Assembly: GCA_028671895.1 (NCBI GenBank)
Contig: CM053798.1
Location: forward strand, 10,693,501 to 10,757,500
DNA from: Oenanthe sinensis
Lineage: Eukaryota > Streptophyta > Magnoliopsida > Apiales > Apiaceae
DNA: 64,000 nt
Direction: 5' to 3'
This document shows positions 62,736 through 64,000 of this stretch, one piece after another. Made by a program: the position numbers and the translations under genes. Within the stretch, counting starts at the first letter, position 1. Every line of letters begins with the position of its first letter. The notes beneath the pieces are model-generated. The model was given only the letters and a program-made list of their open reading frames with translations. It was not told the origin of the DNA and searched no databases.

Positions 62736-63030
62736 AAAACTTCACATCATCTGCCAAACCTTCAATCTTTGAAGTAAGATGAACAATGTCAACACTCATA
62801 TTAGCACTGTCATACTTTAATTCCTTAGCCAAAAACTCAAACCTATTAACTAAACCATCACTAGGTAGCTGTTTAACACTTGGAACAAGAGGTGTAGAAA
62901 ATTAAACTTGAACCAATTTTCCATCCTTCTCAACCTTTAAATGTGACGGTGCTAAACTCTTATGAAAGACAGAGTGTCTAAACTTGTAACACTATAACTT
63001 ATGTAACTCAACTAAAAGAAAAGATACTTA
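62736..63030 (-). pseudogene. Third-ORF segment of element C (right of the B insertion)
   Basis: The minus-strand frame continues from the left part across element B: VELHKL-stop-CYKFRHSVFHK, SLAPSHLKVEKDGKLVQV-stop, then QLPSDGLVNRFEFLAKELKY and VDIVHLTSKIEGLADDVKFL, running into the interrupted codon at the duplication. It has at least two stops. Homology is lost beyond about 63030, where a different repeat begins. Confidence 0.55.
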
Positions 63031-63502
63031 ACTGGAAGACAATCAAGAACATGAAGCCACAAAGAAATCAATACTAAATGAAGACATGGTAATTGATACA
63101 ATTCAACATTAACTATGATCAAACAAAGAAGAAATCATTGAAAGAAGTTCAAGACAGAGTTGTTCATGCCTCATTGATTTGTAACTTAAAGGTTCAAGAT
63201 CATAACTATCAGTATCAATAAGCCTAATTGATTCCAAGTGAACAAGAAGGAAAGCAATAATTGGAAAGCCACATTACTAATTGAATATGGTAATCTATTC
63301 AAGAAGCAGAGACACTATCAAGACTAGTCACTTATGAATCAGACCATTGCATCAAGTGTCAGGACATTGATAGCAAGTTTATGTCAGTAATAGAGATCCA
63401 GGTTCAAGAGCTTGTTGAAGAATATGGAAGAAATAAAGAAATCACAAGTTCAAGATGTTGCATTGAAGTTTCAAGTTGAAGCCCAGAATTTCTCTAAGTA
63501 CA

Positions 63503-63698
63503 AAATGTTCGAGATGGCCAAGTAGAATATTCCTATGTAGAAATTCTACTTAAATGTTCGAGATGGCCAAGTAGAATATTCCTATGTAGAAATTCTACTT
63601 AAATGTTCGAGATAGCCAAGTAGAATATTCCTATGTAGAAATTCTACTTAAATGTTCGAGATGGGCCAAGTAGAAATTCTCAAGTAGATGTTCTAATT
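63503..63698 (+). repeat. 49-bp tandem array (three full copies and one partial)
   Basis: Units start AAATGTTCGAGATGGCCAAG at 63503, 63552, 63601 and 63650; the first three are nearly identical, the last diverges after about 26 bases. Each full unit contains AGAATATTCC and the palindrome GTAGAAATTCTAC. Confidence 0.92.
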
Positions 63699-63800
63699 GG
63701 CAGATTTCCAAGAATTCAAGATAAGATAAGATTTATGTGGACATCATTGGGCCACGTATATCTTAGTCTTTGAAGACTACAGGACATAGATTACAAGTAG

Positions 63801-63808
63801 TATAAATA
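63801..63808 (+). promoter_or_regulatory. TATA box downstream of the 49-bp array
   Basis: TATAAATA about 100 bases after the array, followed by a leader typical of LTR R regions. Confidence 0.5.
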
Positions 63809-64000
63809 GAAGTACTTGTGTATTTTTTTAAGAGAGCAATATTTTTGAGATAAACACTTGTAAAAGAGAGAGAGAGTATTCACAGAGCTTAGTATCATTT
63901 ACTACCCTCTTTACTTCTGGTGTACTTTGTAATGAATGTTGTAGCAACCCTTTCAAGTTATATATAAGACATATATTCCTTGAATCATTGTGTTCATTTA

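Larger units (their letters stand above)
63031..64000 (+). repeat. LTR-like sequence at the window's right edge
   Basis: Non-coding block with a tandem array at 63503-63698, a TATA box at 63801 and a leader with AGAGAGCAATATTTTTGAGA and ACACTTGTAAAAGAGAG. This is the same layout as the U3/R of the other LTRs here. It may belong to yet another element entering the window. The left boundary is uncertain and the right end lies outside. Confidence 0.45.

Noticed and set aside
63503..63698. CRISPR-like array
   Set aside because: Units are contiguous 49-bp tandem repeats with no unique spacers, and the DNA is plant nuclear.

Overview
The window is nuclear DNA from a flowering plant, almost certainly a eudicot. 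It is AT-rich, host genes have GT-AG introns, and it carries plant-only families: a TPS-b terpene synthase with an RR(x8)W motif, a P-type pentatricopeptide gene, a WNK kinase, a Di19 zinc-finger gene, an NBR1/JOKA2-type autophagy receptor and a nuclear gene for plastid EF-Tu. Many Copia-class LTR retroelements and MITEs surround them. An asterid such as Apiaceae is possible, but that is a guess.

Layout. Bases 1-4.2 kb: a truncated minus-strand Copia relic (R1). 4.2-6.4 kb: a foldback MITE and an LTR-like block with a TATA box. 6.4-14.6 kb: Sirevirus-like Copia element A on the minus strand, with LTR, pol and a long third ORF, 5'-truncated and broken. 15.6-18.1 kb: an intact seven-exon monoterpene synthase (minus). 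18.8-20 kb: a Stowaway MITE, then a decayed second terpene synthase (plus). 20-26 kb: repeats, MITEs and a likely solo LTR (family G). 26.1-29.6 kb: a WNK kinase (plus). 31.0-32.4 kb: intronless plastid EF-Tu (plus). 34.8-35.8 kb: a complete TRIM-like mini-retroelement with a target-site duplication. 36.6-38.3 kb: a damaged Di19 gene (minus). 39.5-41.1 kb: two broken F-box-type copies (minus). 41.9-43.8 kb: a PPR gene (plus). 44.9-48.4 kb: an NBR1-like receptor (minus). 49.5-63 kb: an older Sirevirus-like element C (minus), split by the complete 11.9-kb element B (plus, CCTTA duplication). 63-64 kb: a further LTR-like sequence with a 49-bp tandem array.

The host genes do not form a pathway or operon. 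The only functional grouping is the pair of terpene synthase loci, of which one is dead. The other genes have separate roles: plastid translation, kinase signalling, organelle RNA processing and selective autophagy.

Most unusual observation: four Sirevirus-like families here (A, B, C, G) each carry a different private 8-11 bp motif. In A and B, where internal regions survive, the motif recurs in matching places: LTR, integrase-RT linker, pol/third-ORF spacer and third-ORF linkers. Coding copies become low-complexity peptide linkers (N-S-D in B, S-I-D in A). I have not seen this described, but I could not search.
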